DNA from: Vogesella sp. LIG4
GTDB taxonomy: Bacteria > Pseudomonadota > Gammaproteobacteria > Burkholderiales > Chromobacteriaceae
Assembly (NCBI RefSeq): GCF_900090205.1
Contig: NZ_LT607802.1
Location: 216,758-280,757 of the forward strand
Direction of reading: 5' to 3'
DNA: 64,000 nucleotides
The translations under genes and the position numbers were made by a program. Positions 29,052 through 38,562 of the stretch are shown here, piece after piece. How positions within the stretch are numbered: position 1 is the stretch's first letter; every line of letters begins with the position of its first letter. A model generated the notes under the pieces. That model saw only the letters and a list, made by a program, of their open reading frames with translations. It searched no databases and was not told where the DNA came from.

Positions 29052-30682
29052 GCAGCATGGAAAACAATAACGACGACTGGCTGCTGGATGACGATGCCGA
29101 GCAGCAGGCGCGGCCTGCCAACGCGCGCAAGCCATGGAAGATCCTGATCATCGACGATGAAAAGGATGTGCACAGCGCCACGCGGCTGGCCATCAAGGAC
29201 CTGATCTACAAGGAGCGGCCGCTGGAGTTGCTGAGCGCCTACAGCGCACGCGAAGGCTTCGACATGCTGCGCCGCTACGACGACGTGGCGCTGATCCTGC
29301 TCGACGTAGTGATGGAAACCGACAACGCCGGCCTGGACCTGGTGCACCGCATCCGCGACGAGCTGGGCAACCGCCTGGCGCGCATCGTGCTGCGTACCGG
29401 CCAGCCAGGCCAGGCGCCGGAGCAGGAAGTCATCCTCGGCTACGACATCAACGACTACAAGACCAAGACCGAACTCACGGTGCAGAAGCTGTTCACCACC
29501 GTGATTGCCTCGCTGCGCGCCTACGAAAACCTGGTGGCCATCGAAAAGAACCGCCAGGGCCTGTCCAAGATCCTGGAAGGCGCCGCCGACCTTTACCAGC
29601 TGCGCTCGCTGCGCGAATTCGCCTCCGGCGTGCTCAAGCAGATCAGCGCCATCCTCGACATCGGCACCGACGGCGTGCTGTGCATGGAAAACACCCACTT
29701 TGGCAACGACCAGGCCAGCCGCCCGGCGCTGGAGATCCTGGCCGCCACCGGTGCCTTCGAGCCGCTGCTGGGGCGCACCACCAACGATATGCAGTCCAGC
29801 TTCCCGGAGCTGCACGCCGCCATCATGGAAACACTGCGCAACAAGCAGAGCCTGTACCGCCACCCGGTGGACGTGCTGTACATCGCCTCGCAGAACGGCC
29901 GCGAATTCGTGGTGCACTTCTCGCCGCAGTGGCCGCTGGAAGACGTGGAGCGCGACCTGCTGGAAGTGTTCTGCCAGCGTATTTCCTCCGCCTACGACAA
30001 CCTGTACCTGTATACCCAGCTGGTGAAATCGCAGGAAGCCACCGTGGTGGCGCTGGCCGACCTGGCGGAATTCCGCGACACCGATACCGGCGAACACGTG
30101 CTGCGCGTGCAGCAGCTGAGCGATGCCATTGCCGGCGAGATGCAGCAGGCCGGCGACTACCCGGCGGACCTCTCCCCCGCCTTCATGGACATGATAGGCA
30201 TGGCCAGCATCCTGCACGACGTGGGCAAGGTGGGCACGCCGGACCACATCCTGTTCAAGCCCGGCCGGCTGGACCCGGACGAGCGCATCATCATGGAGCA
30301 GCACGCCAGCATCGGCGCCAACATCCTGCGCAAGGCCAGCGCCATGGTGGAAGGCGTCAGCTACCTGTCGGTGGGCTCGGAGATCGCCGGCGGCCACCAC
30401 GAGTACTTCGACGGCAGCGGCTACCCGAACAAGCTCACCGGGCAGGAGATTCCGCTGTCGGCACGCATCGTGGCAGTAGTGGACGTGTTCGATGCGCTAC
30501 TGCACAAACGGCCGTACAAGCAGCCATGGCCGCTGCAGGAGGTCATGGACTACATTGCCGGCCGCGCCGGCAGCCAGTTCGACCCCAAGGTGGTGGCCGC
30601 GCTGCAGCGGCTGGTGAGCGGCGGCAAGCTGCCGCCCATGCTGCTGGGGCCGATCCATCGCGGCGAGCAGCCGGCATCATGA
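29048..30682 (+). CDS. Response regulator with DUF3369 and HD-GYP domains
   Basis: Predicted cyclic-di-GMP phosphodiesterase switched by the kinase encoded just upstream. The 544 residues have a receiver domain (ILIIDDEKDVHSATRLA, phosphoacceptor in ILLDVVMETDNAG), DUF3369 (about 185-330), and HD-GYP from about 335 (EHVLRVQQLSDAI, ILHDVGKVGTPD, ILFKPGRLDPDE, GGHHEYFDGSGYP). The metal-binding HD and the GYP motif are intact. An AT-flanked palindrome follows the stop. Confidence 0.93.
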   Translation: MSSMENNNDDWLLDDDAEQQARPANARKPWKILIIDDEKDVHSATRLAIKDLIYKERPLELLSAYSAREGFDMLRRYDDVALILLDVVMETDNAGLDLVHRIRDELGNRLARIVLRTGQPGQAPEQEVILGYDINDYKTKTELTVQKLFTTVIASLRAYENLVAIEKNRQGLSKILEGAADLYQLRSLREFASGVLKQISAILDIGTDGVLCMENTHFGNDQASRPALEILAATGAFEPLLGRTTNDMQSSFPELHAAIMETLRNKQSLYRHPVDVLYIASQNGREFVVHFSPQWPLEDVERDLLEVFCQRISSAYDNLYLYTQLVKSQEATVVALADLAEFRDTDTGEHVLRVQQLSDAIAGEMQQAGDYPADLSPAFMDMIGMASILHDVGKVGTPDHILFKPGRLDPDERIIMEQHASIGANILRKASAMVEGVSYLSVGSEIAGGHHEYFDGSGYPNKLTGQEIPLSARIVAVVDVFDALLHKRPYKQPWPLQEVMDYIAGRAGSQFDPKVVAALQRLVSGGKLPPMLLGPIHRGEQPAS

Positions 30683-30687
30683 AAAAA

Positions 30688-30705
30688 GGGCGGGATATCC
30701 CGCCC
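30688..30705. terminator. Hairpin after the HD-GYP gene
   Basis: GGGCGGGATATCCCGCCC is a perfect 18-base palindrome, flanked by six A on the left and TCCTTCTTG on the right. It starts six bases after the stop codon and probably ends the kinase-regulator transcript. Confidence 0.75.
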
Positions 30706-30746
30706 TCCTTCTTGCCATACGCATGCGGCCAACCTTCACCCCGTAA

Positions 30747-30780
30747 AGAAAATGCCGTTCACCGAAGTGAACGGCATTAC
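30747..30780 (-). terminator. Intrinsic terminator of the exbB-adk gene run
   Basis: AATGCCGTTCAC (30751-30762) and GTGAACGGCATT (30767-30778) form a perfect 12 bp stem. On the minus strand the loop is a stable TTCG tetraloop followed by TTCTTTAC. It lies about 35 bases after the adk stop. Confidence 0.85.
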
Positions 30781-30812
30781 CGGGTTCGCGGCCCTTTACA
30801 GCTACGCCGGCA

Positions 30813-31472
<660 letters not shown>

Positions 31473-31497
31473 TTACTCCCAATCAGTAGTTGTTGTG

Positions 31498-32265
31498 TTA
31501 TCGGGTGGATCCAGCCACCACGGCGCGCACCCGTTCCAGGTCTTCCGGGGTGTCCACGCCGGCAGCGGGCGCATCGGCAACGCATTCCACGGCAATGGCA
31601 TGGCCATGCCACAGCATGCGCAGCTGTTCCAGCGCCTCGAACTGCTCCAGGGGGGCGGGTGCCAGCTGGCTGTAGGTATGCAGCAGGCTGGCGCGGTAGG
31701 CGTACATGCCGATGTGGCGATATACCGGCAGACCGGCCGGCAACGATTCTCTGCTGGTGGCAAAGGCATCGCGCGCAAAGGGGATGGGCGCACGGCTGAA
31801 GTACAGCGCGTGCCCCTGTTTGTTCAGCACCACCTTGACCACGTTCGGGTTGAACATGTCGGCGGCACTGTGGATATCGTGTGCCAGGGTAGCCATCGGC
31901 GCGCTGCTCTCGCCCAGCAGTGCTGCCAGGCGGTCGATCAGCGCCGGTTCGATCAGCGGCTCGTCGCCCTGCACATTCACCACCACGGCATCGTCCGGCA
32001 GCGCCAGCAGGCTGGCTACCTCGGCCAGACGGTCGGTGCCGCTGGGGTGGTCGGCGCGGGTCAGCACTGCTTCCACGCCATATTGTTCGCATGCAGCCAG
32101 GATGCGCGGGTGGTCGGTTGCCACCACCACACGGTTGGCCGCAGACAGGCGCGCGCGTTCAGCCACGCGCACCACCATCGGCTTGCCGCCGATGTCGGCC
32201 AGCGGTTTTTCCGGCAGGCGGCTGGAAGACAGCCGCGCCGGAATCACCACCAGGAAGCCGCTCAT
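31498..32265 (-). CDS. kdsB: 3-deoxy-manno-octulosonate cytidylyltransferase
   Basis: Activates Kdo with CTP for attachment to lipid A. At 255 residues it is slightly longer than E. coli KdsB. The start [20 protein letters not shown] contains the nucleotide-binding arginine and lysine, followed by [22 protein letters not shown] and [10 protein letters not shown]. It overlaps the upstream ycaR stop by four bases. Confidence 0.96.
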   Translation of the reverse strand: MSGFLVVIPARLSSSRLPEKPLADIGGKPMVVRVAERARLSAANRVVVATDHPRILAACEQYGVEAVLTRADHPSGTDRLAEVASLLALPDDAVVVNVQGDEPLIEPALIDRLAALLGESSAPMATLAHDIHSAADMFNPNVVKVVLNKQGHALYFSRAPIPFARDAFATSRESLPAGLPVYRHIGMYAYRASLLHTYSQLAPAPLEQFEALEQLRMLWHGHAIAVECVADAPAAGVDTPEDLERVRAVVAGSTR

Positions 32266-32444
32266 TGCACCTCTTCCTCGGGCGCCAGTTCGCGCGCTTC
32301 GCTCTCCAGCATCATCGGGATGCCGTCGCGCACCGGGAAGGCCAGACGGTCACCCTTGCAGATCAGTTCCTGCTTTGCCTTGTCCTGCACCAGGGGGCCC
32401 TTGCACAGCGGGCAAACCAGAATCTCGAGAAATTTAGCGTCCAT
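32262..32444 (-). CDS. ycaR: Trm112/UPF0434 family small protein
   Basis: A 60-residue protein of the YcaR/Trm112 family: [15 protein letters not shown] with a single CxxC, then [18 protein letters not shown]. In E. coli and many relatives it also sits between lpxK and kdsB. It overlaps lpxK by 11 bases and kdsB by 4. In other organisms Trm112 is an activator of methyltransferases; the bacterial role is not settled. Confidence 0.9.
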   Translation of the reverse strand: MDAKFLEILVCPLCKGPLVQDKAKQELICKGDRLAFPVRDGIPMMLESEARELAPEEEVQ

Positions 32445-33441
32445 GGAGTTCTTTCAATCGGGACAAAATCCAGCCGGCCAAATCGGGCTCCAGCTGTGCC
32501 GTTACCGGCAGGAACCATAGTCTAGCATGATTGACGCACTGCAACTTCACCGCGTCCTTACTGGTAACAATCACTGCATCTGCATCGTCCGGAATGTCCG
32601 TCGCTACAAAGTCGTGGTGGTCCGGCAGTGCGATAGTGCGCTGCAACACCAGCCCCATGCCGCGCAGGGTGGCAAAGAAGCGTTCCGGGTTGCCGATACC
32701 GGCCATGGCCACCACTTTCTGGCCGGCAAAATCGGTAGCCAGCCGTGGCGACAGGCTGCCGGCCAGGTGCTGGAACGTACCGGGCAGCAGGCGCTGGCGG
32801 AACAATGGCAGCCGCGGCGGCCAGTCTATTGCCGTACGCTGCTCGCCGTTGACCACCACGGCATCCACGCTGGCCAGCCGCGATGCCGGCTCGCGCAGCG
32901 GGCCGGCCGGCAGCAGGTGGCCGTTACCCAGGCCACGCTCGCCGTCGATCACCACGATCTCCAGTGTGCGGCGCATGGCGTAATGTTGCAGCCCGTCGTC
33001 GCTGAGCAGCAATTCGACTTCCGGATGATGCGCCAGCAGCAATTGCCCGGCCGCCACGCGGTCACGGCCCACCACCACCGGCGCGCCGGCGGCGGCCAGC
33101 AGCAGCGGCTCGTCGCCCACCAGGCTGGCCGGGGTGTTGCGGCCAACCTCGGTTGGCTCGCGGTGGCTGCCGCCATAACCGCGGCTGATCACCCCCACCT
33201 TCACGCCGCGGGCGGCAAAGGCCTGCAGCAGCGCCAGCGTCAGCGGCGTCTTGCCTACCCCGCCCACGTTGATATTGCCGATCACCACCACCGGCACCGG
33301 CAGGCGCCGGCTGGATTTCAGCCCGTAGCGGAACAGCGCGCGCCGCAGCGCGGCCACTAGAGCAAACAGCCCTTCGGGCAAGGCCAGAAGGGCTGTCATC
33401 CACCAGCGGGGCTGGTACCAGTGTCGTTCCAGCCGGTTCAC
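32434..33441 (-). CDS. lpxK: Tetraacyldisaccharide 4'-kinase
   Basis: Phosphorylates the lipid A precursor at the 4' position at the inner membrane. The 335-residue product has an N-terminal membrane-binding helix ([20 protein letters not shown]), the P-loop [17 protein letters not shown] (about 54-70), SRGYGG and [11 protein letters not shown]. It lies between exbD (4-base overlap) and ycaR. Confidence 0.96.
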   Translation of the reverse strand: MNRLERHWYQPRWWMTALLALPEGLFALVAALRRALFRYGLKSSRRLPVPVVVIGNINVGGVGKTPLTLALLQAFAARGVKVGVISRGYGGSHREPTEVGRNTPASLVGDEPLLLAAAGAPVVVGRDRVAAGQLLLAHHPEVELLLSDDGLQHYAMRRTLEIVVIDGERGLGNGHLLPAGPLREPASRLASVDAVVVNGEQRTAIDWPPRLPLFRQRLLPGTFQHLAGSLSPRLATDFAGQKVVAMAGIGNPERFFATLRGMGLVLQRTIALPDHHDFVATDIPDDADAVIVTSKDAVKLQCVNHARLWFLPVTAQLEPDLAGWILSRLKELHGR

Positions 33442-33857
33442 TTCGGCCCCATCTGGGTGGCGAAGGTCAGCTGCGACAGGCCGGCAAAACGCGCCGCCTC
33501 CATCACCGTCACCACCGACTGGTGGGTGGATTCGGCATCGGCGCTGATGATCACCACCGGTTGGGTCTTGCCGGCTGCCTGCGACTTGAGCAGTTCGGTC
33601 AGCGCCGTCACATTGGGCGCCGCCGGCGCCTGGCCGTTGACGCGGTAATCGCCGTGACGGCTGACTTCCACCCGCAGCGGGCTGTTCTTCTGATCGTCGG
33701 CCTTGCCTTCCGCCTGCGGCAGATTCACCTGCAGCTCGGAGTAGTGCGAGTAGGTGGTGGTGACCATCAGGAAGATCAGGATCACCAGCAGCAGGTCGAT
33801 CAACGGAATGAAGTTGATCTCCGGCTCCTCACGCTGGCCGTGGCGTCGAAAATTCAT
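33438..33857 (-). CDS. exbD: ExbD/TolR family biopolymer transporter
   Basis: A 139-residue protein with a short cytoplasmic head, one membrane helix containing the proton-relay aspartate (FIPLIDLLLVILIFLMVTTT) and a periplasmic domain. With the ExbB homologue it should form a proton-driven complex. Placement before lpxK, with no TonB, is common in betaproteobacteria. Two bases separate it from exbB. Confidence 0.93.
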   Translation of the reverse strand: MNFRRHGQREEPEINFIPLIDLLLVILIFLMVTTTYSHYSELQVNLPQAEGKADDQKNSPLRVEVSRHGDYRVNGQAPAAPNVTALTELLKSQAAGKTQPVVIISADAESTHQSVVTVMEAARFAGLSQLTFATQMGPK

Positions 33858-33859
33858 GC

Positions 33860-34471
33860 TCAGTCTCCGCGGCGCTCGCCATGAATGGCTTCCACCAGAC
33901 GTACGGCCTGCGCTTCCATTTCCACCAGGAAGTCGTCAACGCGGGCGCGGAAATGGCGATAGAAGATCATGCTGGGAATCGCCACCACCAGGCCCAGCGC
34001 GGTGTTGTACAGCGCGGTGGAGATGCCGTGCGCCAGCGCGCGCGGGTCGGAACCGGCCGGCGACTGCGAGCCGAAGATGTCGATCATGCCGATTACCGTG
34101 CCCAGCAGGCCCAGCAGCGGCGCCATGGCGGCGATGGTGCCCAGGGTGTTGAGGTAGCGGCCCAGCTCATGCGCCACCACACGGCCCTCGTCTTCGATGG
34201 CTTCCTTCATCACGTCGCGCGAGCTGCCCACCTGGCGCAGGCCGGCGGCGAACAGGCGACCCAGCGGCGAATGGCGCTGCAGTTCGTTCACCACTTCGCG
34301 GCTGGCGCCGGCACGGCGGTATTCCTGCAGCGTCTGCGCCAGCAGGCCTTTGGGCACCACCAGCGGTGTGCGCAGGCTGTAAAAACGCTCCAGGGTAATG
34401 GTAAGAGAAATGACCGAGGCGATGATGATGGCCCAGATCGGCCAGCCGGCGGCTTCAATAATGGACAACAC
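33860..34471 (-). CDS. exbB: ExbB/TolQ/MotA family proton channel protein
   Basis: Three-helix inner-membrane protein (helices about 8-28, 105-130 and 145-170) with the family segment IAAMAPLLGLLGTVIGMIDIF. A GTG at 34471 with GGGAGA upstream gives MLSIIEAAGWPIWAIII, the usual N-terminus, and 203 residues; the open frame extends nine codons further to a TTG. It is first in the run exbB-exbD-lpxK-ycaR-kdsB-adk, and the AT-rich gap upstream probably holds its promoter. Confidence 0.92.
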   Translation of the reverse strand: MLSIIEAAGWPIWAIIIASVISLTITLERFYSLRTPLVVPKGLLAQTLQEYRRAGASREVVNELQRHSPLGRLFAAGLRQVGSSRDVMKEAIEDEGRVVAHELGRYLNTLGTIAAMAPLLGLLGTVIGMIDIFGSQSPAGSDPRALAHGISTALYNTALGLVVAIPSMIFYRHFRARVDDFLVEMEAQAVRLVEAIHGERRGD

Positions 34472-34838
34472 GATGGGGATTCTCCCGTGATTGGGCAAGC
34501 GCTAAACTTTATCGGGTAGGCTGCATTGGCGCAACACGAGTGCAGCGGCTTCATGCATCGCGAATGCAATTTAAGTTCCCGGGCTAAGTACCGATTTTTG
34601 CAGGGCTTTTGCTCTTCATCCACAAAAGCTGTGGATAACTCTGTGGATGAACGGCATTCCACCGCAGCGGAGCCAGCATCTATGCGCCTGGCGCTGGAAT
34701 GCCCACAAAATACACCAGCAAAGTAAACCATTGATTTTATTGGTTTTTGCTTTTTTAAATGCATCTATTGCATGGCATGCACAAACAACAATCGCTTGTG
34801 CGCCTTCCGAATAACCCGCTGTGGATGACTTGACAAGC
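34472..34838. promoter_or_regulatory. AT-rich gap with DnaA-box cluster between exbB and xseA
   Basis: This 367-base gap is markedly AT-richer than its surroundings. It holds a perfect DnaA box TGTGGATAA (34630-34638) with near matches TCATCCACA (34616-34624), TGTGGATGA (34642-34650) and TGTGGATGA (34820-34828). A T-rich stretch (about 34730-34760) resembles a duplex-unwinding element. Promoters of the divergent exbB and xseA genes must also lie here. No ORF of note was seen. Confidence 0.6.
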
Positions 34839-36194
34839 ATGTTTTTCCCCGCCAACCAAAACGATGTCATCTCCGTCGCCACCCTCAACCGCATGGCGCG
34901 CGACCTGCTGGAGTCCGGCCTGCCACCGATGTGGATAGGCGGCGAGATTTCCAACCTTACCCTGGCGGCATCCGGCCACGGCTACTTTTCGCTGAAAGAC
35001 AGCAATGCGCAGATCCGTTGCGTGATGTTCCGTAACAAGCTGTCGCAGCTGGATTTTCGCCTGGCGGAAGGCATGCAGGTGGAACTGCGCGGTACCGTTA
35101 CCCTGTACGAGGCGCGCGGCGACTACCAGATCAACGTCGACACCCTGCGCGCTGCCGGCCTGGGCCGGTTGTACGAGGCGTTTGCCCGCCTGAAGGCCAA
35201 GCTGGAGGCCGAAGGATTGTTCGACAATCGGCACAAGCAGCCGCTGCCCGCCAGCCCGCGCCGGGTGGGCATCGTCACCTCCCCCGCCGCCGCCGCGCTG
35301 CGCGACGTGGTGACCACCCTGCGCCGGCGCATGCCCGGCATCGAGGTGATTCTCTACCCCACCCAGGTACAGGGCAGCACCGCGCCGGCACAGATCGTGG
35401 CCGCCATCCATGCGGCCAACCGTCGCGCCGAGGTGGACGTGCTGATCGTCTGCCGCGGTGGCGGCAGCATCGAGGACCTGTGGGCGTTCAACGATGAAGC
35501 GGTGGCGCGCGCCATCTTCGCCAGCAAGCTGCCGGTGGTCAGCGGTGTCGGCCACGAAACCGACTTCACCATCGCCGATTTCGTTGCCGACCGCCGCGCC
35601 CCCACCCCCACCGCCGCCGCCGAGCTGGTCTCGCCCAGCCGCGAGGCACTGCAACAGGGGCTGGACCTCACCCGCCGCCAGCTGGAACGCGCGCTGTCGC
35701 GCCTGCTCACCGACAAGAGCCAGCAGCTGGACTTCCTTGGCCGCCGCCTGCAACACCCCGGTGAAAAACTGCGCCAACAGCAGCAGCTGCTGGAACGCCA
35801 CGGCCTGCAATTGCGCCAGCGGCTGCAGGACATGCTGCGCCAGCGCCAATGGCGGCTGGACAGCCTGCGCTACCGCCTGGCGCAGGGCAAGCCGGCCTTG
35901 CCGGGCCTGCAGCATCGCCTGCAACAGGGCCAGCAGCGCCTGCACGCTGCGGTGCACCGCCAGCTGGGGCAGCAACAGCTGGCGCTGGGCAAACTGGAAG
36001 CCACCCTGCTGGCCATGAACCCGGAAGCAGTACTGGCACGCGGCTACGCCATCGTGCAGAACGAAGCCGGCCAAGTCATCCACTCGCCGGCACAGCTGCA
36101 CGACGGCGAAGCCATCCAGCTGCAACTGGCAGAAGGCCGCGCCCACGCCCGGGTGGAACAGGAACGCGGCACGCAGAGCCAGCTGCCGTTCTGA
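34839..36194 (+). CDS. xseA: Exodeoxyribonuclease VII large subunit
   Basis: Large subunit of the single-strand-specific nuclease that degrades DNA into oligonucleotides. The 451-residue protein begins with an OB-fold (ISVATLNRMARDLLESGLPP, MWIGGEISNLTLAASGHGYF), followed by the catalytic region (VGIVTSPAAAALRDVVTTL, CRGGGSIEDLWAFNDE, PVVSGVGHETDFTIADF) and a long coiled-coil C-terminus. An upstream GTG (34821) overlaps a DnaA-box-like site; the ATG at 34839 fits the family better. The small subunit xseB is not in the window. Confidence 0.95.
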   Translation: MFFPANQNDVISVATLNRMARDLLESGLPPMWIGGEISNLTLAASGHGYFSLKDSNAQIRCVMFRNKLSQLDFRLAEGMQVELRGTVTLYEARGDYQINVDTLRAAGLGRLYEAFARLKAKLEAEGLFDNRHKQPLPASPRRVGIVTSPAAAALRDVVTTLRRRMPGIEVILYPTQVQGSTAPAQIVAAIHAANRRAEVDVLIVCRGGGSIEDLWAFNDEAVARAIFASKLPVVSGVGHETDFTIADFVADRRAPTPTAAAELVSPSREALQQGLDLTRRQLERALSRLLTDKSQQLDFLGRRLQHPGEKLRQQQQLLERHGLQLRQRLQDMLRQRQWRLDSLRYRLAQGKPALPGLQHRLQQGQQRLHAAVHRQLGQQQLALGKLEATLLAMNPEAVLARGYAIVQNEAGQVIHSPAQLHDGEAIQLQLAEGRAHARVEQERGTQSQLPF

Positions 36195-36198
36195 ACGC

Positions 36199-37107
36199 TC
36201 AGGGCCGCAGCGTCACCACCTCCCGCACCGCCTGCACGGTAGCCAGCAGCTCCTGCTGCAACCAGGTGCGCAGCCGGCTGATACCGGCTTCCTGCTCCCG
36301 CCCGGCGGCAGTCAGCAGCACGTAGTCGGAGCCATCGGCGATGCCGCCCTGCGGCGCCAGCAGCCGCCCGGCCAGCAGGGCGTCCGCCGCCATGTACAGC
36401 GATGCCTGGGCGTAGCCCACGCCGGCCTGCGCGGCCTGCAGGCTGAGATAGAAATGCTCGAACGACTGCTGGCTGGCATAGGGCGGCAGCGGCATGCCCA
36501 GCTGCTGCCAGCTGACCCAGGCCTGCGGCCGGCTGCGGCTGTGCAGCAGGGCCGCCGATGCGGCCAACGATGGCGCCTGCACCGCCAGCATGTACTCCGC
36601 CGCCAGGGTCTCGGCATGGCAGTCGCGGCCCCAGGCAAAGTCATTGCGCCGCAACGCCGCATCCACGCCCCCCCGCCACAGATCCACCGGCCCGCCTGCC
36701 GCCAGCAGATGCAGCGGCAGATCCGGCGCCAGCTGCTGCCAGCGCGGCAGGCGCGGAATCAGCCAGTACATCGCCAGCGTGGGTTCGCAGGACAACACCA
36801 GCGGGCGCACTGCCGGCTGCGCCCTGACCGCATCCACCGCCTCGGCCAGCGTCTGCAGCGCCTGACTGCAGCCACCCAGCAGCAACTGCCCGGCCTGGGT
36901 GAGAAACACCGCGCGGTTGCGCCGCTCGAACAGGGCCACGCCCAGGCTGTCCTCCAGCTGCCGTACCTGGCGGCTGACCGCGCCATGCGTCACGCACAAC
37001 TCGTCCGCCGCCCGGGCAAAGCTCTGCCAGCGCGCCGCCGCCTCGAACACCCGCAGCGCATTCAGGCTGGGCAGGCCACGCAGATTACGTGAGTTTTCCT
37101 CAAGCAT
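36199..37107 (-). CDS. LysR family regulator (GcvA-like)
   Basis: A 302-residue LysR protein (LPSLNALRVFEAAARWQSFA, VTHGAVSRQVRQLEDSLGVA) with a ligand domain. It is divergent from a LysE-family exporter with 127 bases between starts, the classic LysR-target layout (as in lysG-lysE), so it probably controls amino-acid export. It closely resembles the regulator at 51460-52341 in its DNA-binding part. Confidence 0.9.
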   Translation of the reverse strand: MLEENSRNLRGLPSLNALRVFEAAARWQSFARAADELCVTHGAVSRQVRQLEDSLGVALFERRNRAVFLTQAGQLLLGGCSQALQTLAEAVDAVRAQPAVRPLVLSCEPTLAMYWLIPRLPRWQQLAPDLPLHLLAAGGPVDLWRGGVDAALRRNDFAWGRDCHAETLAAEYMLAVQAPSLAASAALLHSRSRPQAWVSWQQLGMPLPPYASQQSFEHFYLSLQAAQAGVGYAQASLYMAADALLAGRLLAPQGGIADGSDYVLLTAAGREQEAGISRLRTWLQQELLATVQAVREVVTLRP

Positions 37108-37234
37108 CCGGCTACACCATCATCGTTATTCATCTGCAGATACATTGCCGAAAATGGCGATCAGTCACAAGTCATAGCTGCTGTTGCAGCCGTGATGCGT
37201 GATTCCTGATCAACCATGGATACGAGAGCGCACC

Positions 37235-37849
37235 ATGCTGGAACTCATTGCCGTTGCCACCATCACCCTGCTTGCCGTCATCAGCCCCGGCGCCGATTTC
37301 GCCATGGTCAGCCGGTTCAGCCTGCTGCACGGCCGCCGCGCCGGCCTGTTGGCCGCATGCGGCATCGCCCTGGGCGTGCTGTTGCATGTGAGCTATACCC
37401 TGCTGGGCCTCGGCCTGCTGCTGGCCGCCTCGCCGCTATGGCTGGGCGCACTGAAATGGCTGGGCGCGGGCTACCTGATCCATATCGGTATCGGCACCTT
37501 TCGCAGCCCGCCGATCAGCGATGCCGCCCAGGCAGCGCAGACGGCCCCCGGCAGCTGGCAGGCGCTGCGCAGCGGCCTGCTGTGCAACGCGCTCAACCCC
37601 AAGACCACACTGTTCGTGGTGAGCACCTTCAGCCAGGTGGTCAGCAGCCATACCCCGCTGTGGCAGCAGCTGGGCTATGGCCTGTTCATGTCGCTGGCTC
37701 ACCTGCTGTGGTTTGCCGTGGTGGCGGTCGGCCTGTCCAGCCAGGCGGTGCGCAGCCGGCTGCTGCAGCGCCAGCGCACGCTCAACCGCGGCATTGGCAG
37801 CGTTCTGGCCATGCTGGGCTTGCTGCTGGCAGCCAGCAACCTGGCCTGA
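37235..37849 (+). CDS. LysE/RhtB family exporter
   Basis: A 204-residue inner-membrane protein with about six hydrophobic helices and the family start (ITLLAVISPGADFAMVSRFS) and NPKTTLFVVSTFSQVV segment. Members export amino acids such as homoserine, threonine or lysine; the substrate here cannot be told. The ATG at 37235 is preferred to an upstream start in the same frame. Confidence 0.88.
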   Translation: MLELIAVATITLLAVISPGADFAMVSRFSLLHGRRAGLLAACGIALGVLLHVSYTLLGLGLLLAASPLWLGALKWLGAGYLIHIGIGTFRSPPISDAAQAAQTAPGSWQALRSGLLCNALNPKTTLFVVSTFSQVVSSHTPLWQQLGYGLFMSLAHLLWFAVVAVGLSSQAVRSRLLQRQRTLNRGIGSVLAMLGLLLAASNLA

Positions 37850-37918
37850 AGTGCCGCTTGACGCCGACTGGCAATTTATCGACGATAGGCAAATTCAAAC
37901 AAACGTTTAACCACTACC

Positions 37919-38368
37919 ATGCACCATCGCCTCGCCAAATTCGTCTTCAATCTGTGGCCGCCGTTCCTGGGCGCCGGCATTCGGGTTGGCCGCATCGCGC
38001 CGGACTGGCGCCAGGTGGATGTACGCCTGCGTCTGGGGCTGACCAACCGCAACTACGTGGGCGTGCATTACGGCGGCAGCCTGTATTCGATGACCGACCC
38101 CTTCTTCATGCTGATGACACTGAAGAACCTGGGCCGCGACTACATCGTGTGGGACAAGGCCGGCAGCATCGACTACATCAAGCCGGGGCGCGGCACGGTA
38201 AGCGCCCGCTTCCGGCTGGATGAGGCCTGGCTGCAGGCGGCCCGCGCCGCCACCGCCGACGGCAGCAAGCACCTGCCGCAGCTCACGGTGGATATCACCG
38301 ACCGGCAGGGCGAGCTGGTGGCGCGGGTACACAAGACACTGTACATCCGCCGCAAACAGCCACACTGA
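37919..38368 (+). CDS. DUF4442 (hotdog-fold) protein
   Basis: A 149-residue protein with the pattern of DUF4442: LWPPFLGAGIRV, RNYVGVHYGGSLYSMTDPFF, then IDYIKPGRGTVSARFRL. The fold is related to acyl-CoA thioesterases and the HYGGSLYSMTDPF segment resembles the hotdog central helix. A thioesterase role is possible but not shown. It stands alone between lysE and gpmI. Confidence 0.75.
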   Translation: MHHRLAKFVFNLWPPFLGAGIRVGRIAPDWRQVDVRLRLGLTNRNYVGVHYGGSLYSMTDPFFMLMTLKNLGRDYIVWDKAGSIDYIKPGRGTVSARFRLDEAWLQAARAATADGSKHLPQLTVDITDRQGELVARVHKTLYIRRKQPH

Positions 38369-38562
38369 GCGCACGTAGCGGGCGGGTTACCAACACCCGC
38401 CGCCTGCCGCACCTGACAGCTTCGGCGCGATCCAATACCATCGCCAAAGCAGTCCCGGTACTCGCCCAGCGGCGGCGCAGCCTGTACTATTCCGTTCTTG
38501 CACCCTGGTGGGAGGCAGCCTGCGACTGCGCCCACCCCTGACATTGCACGCACGGAAAACAC

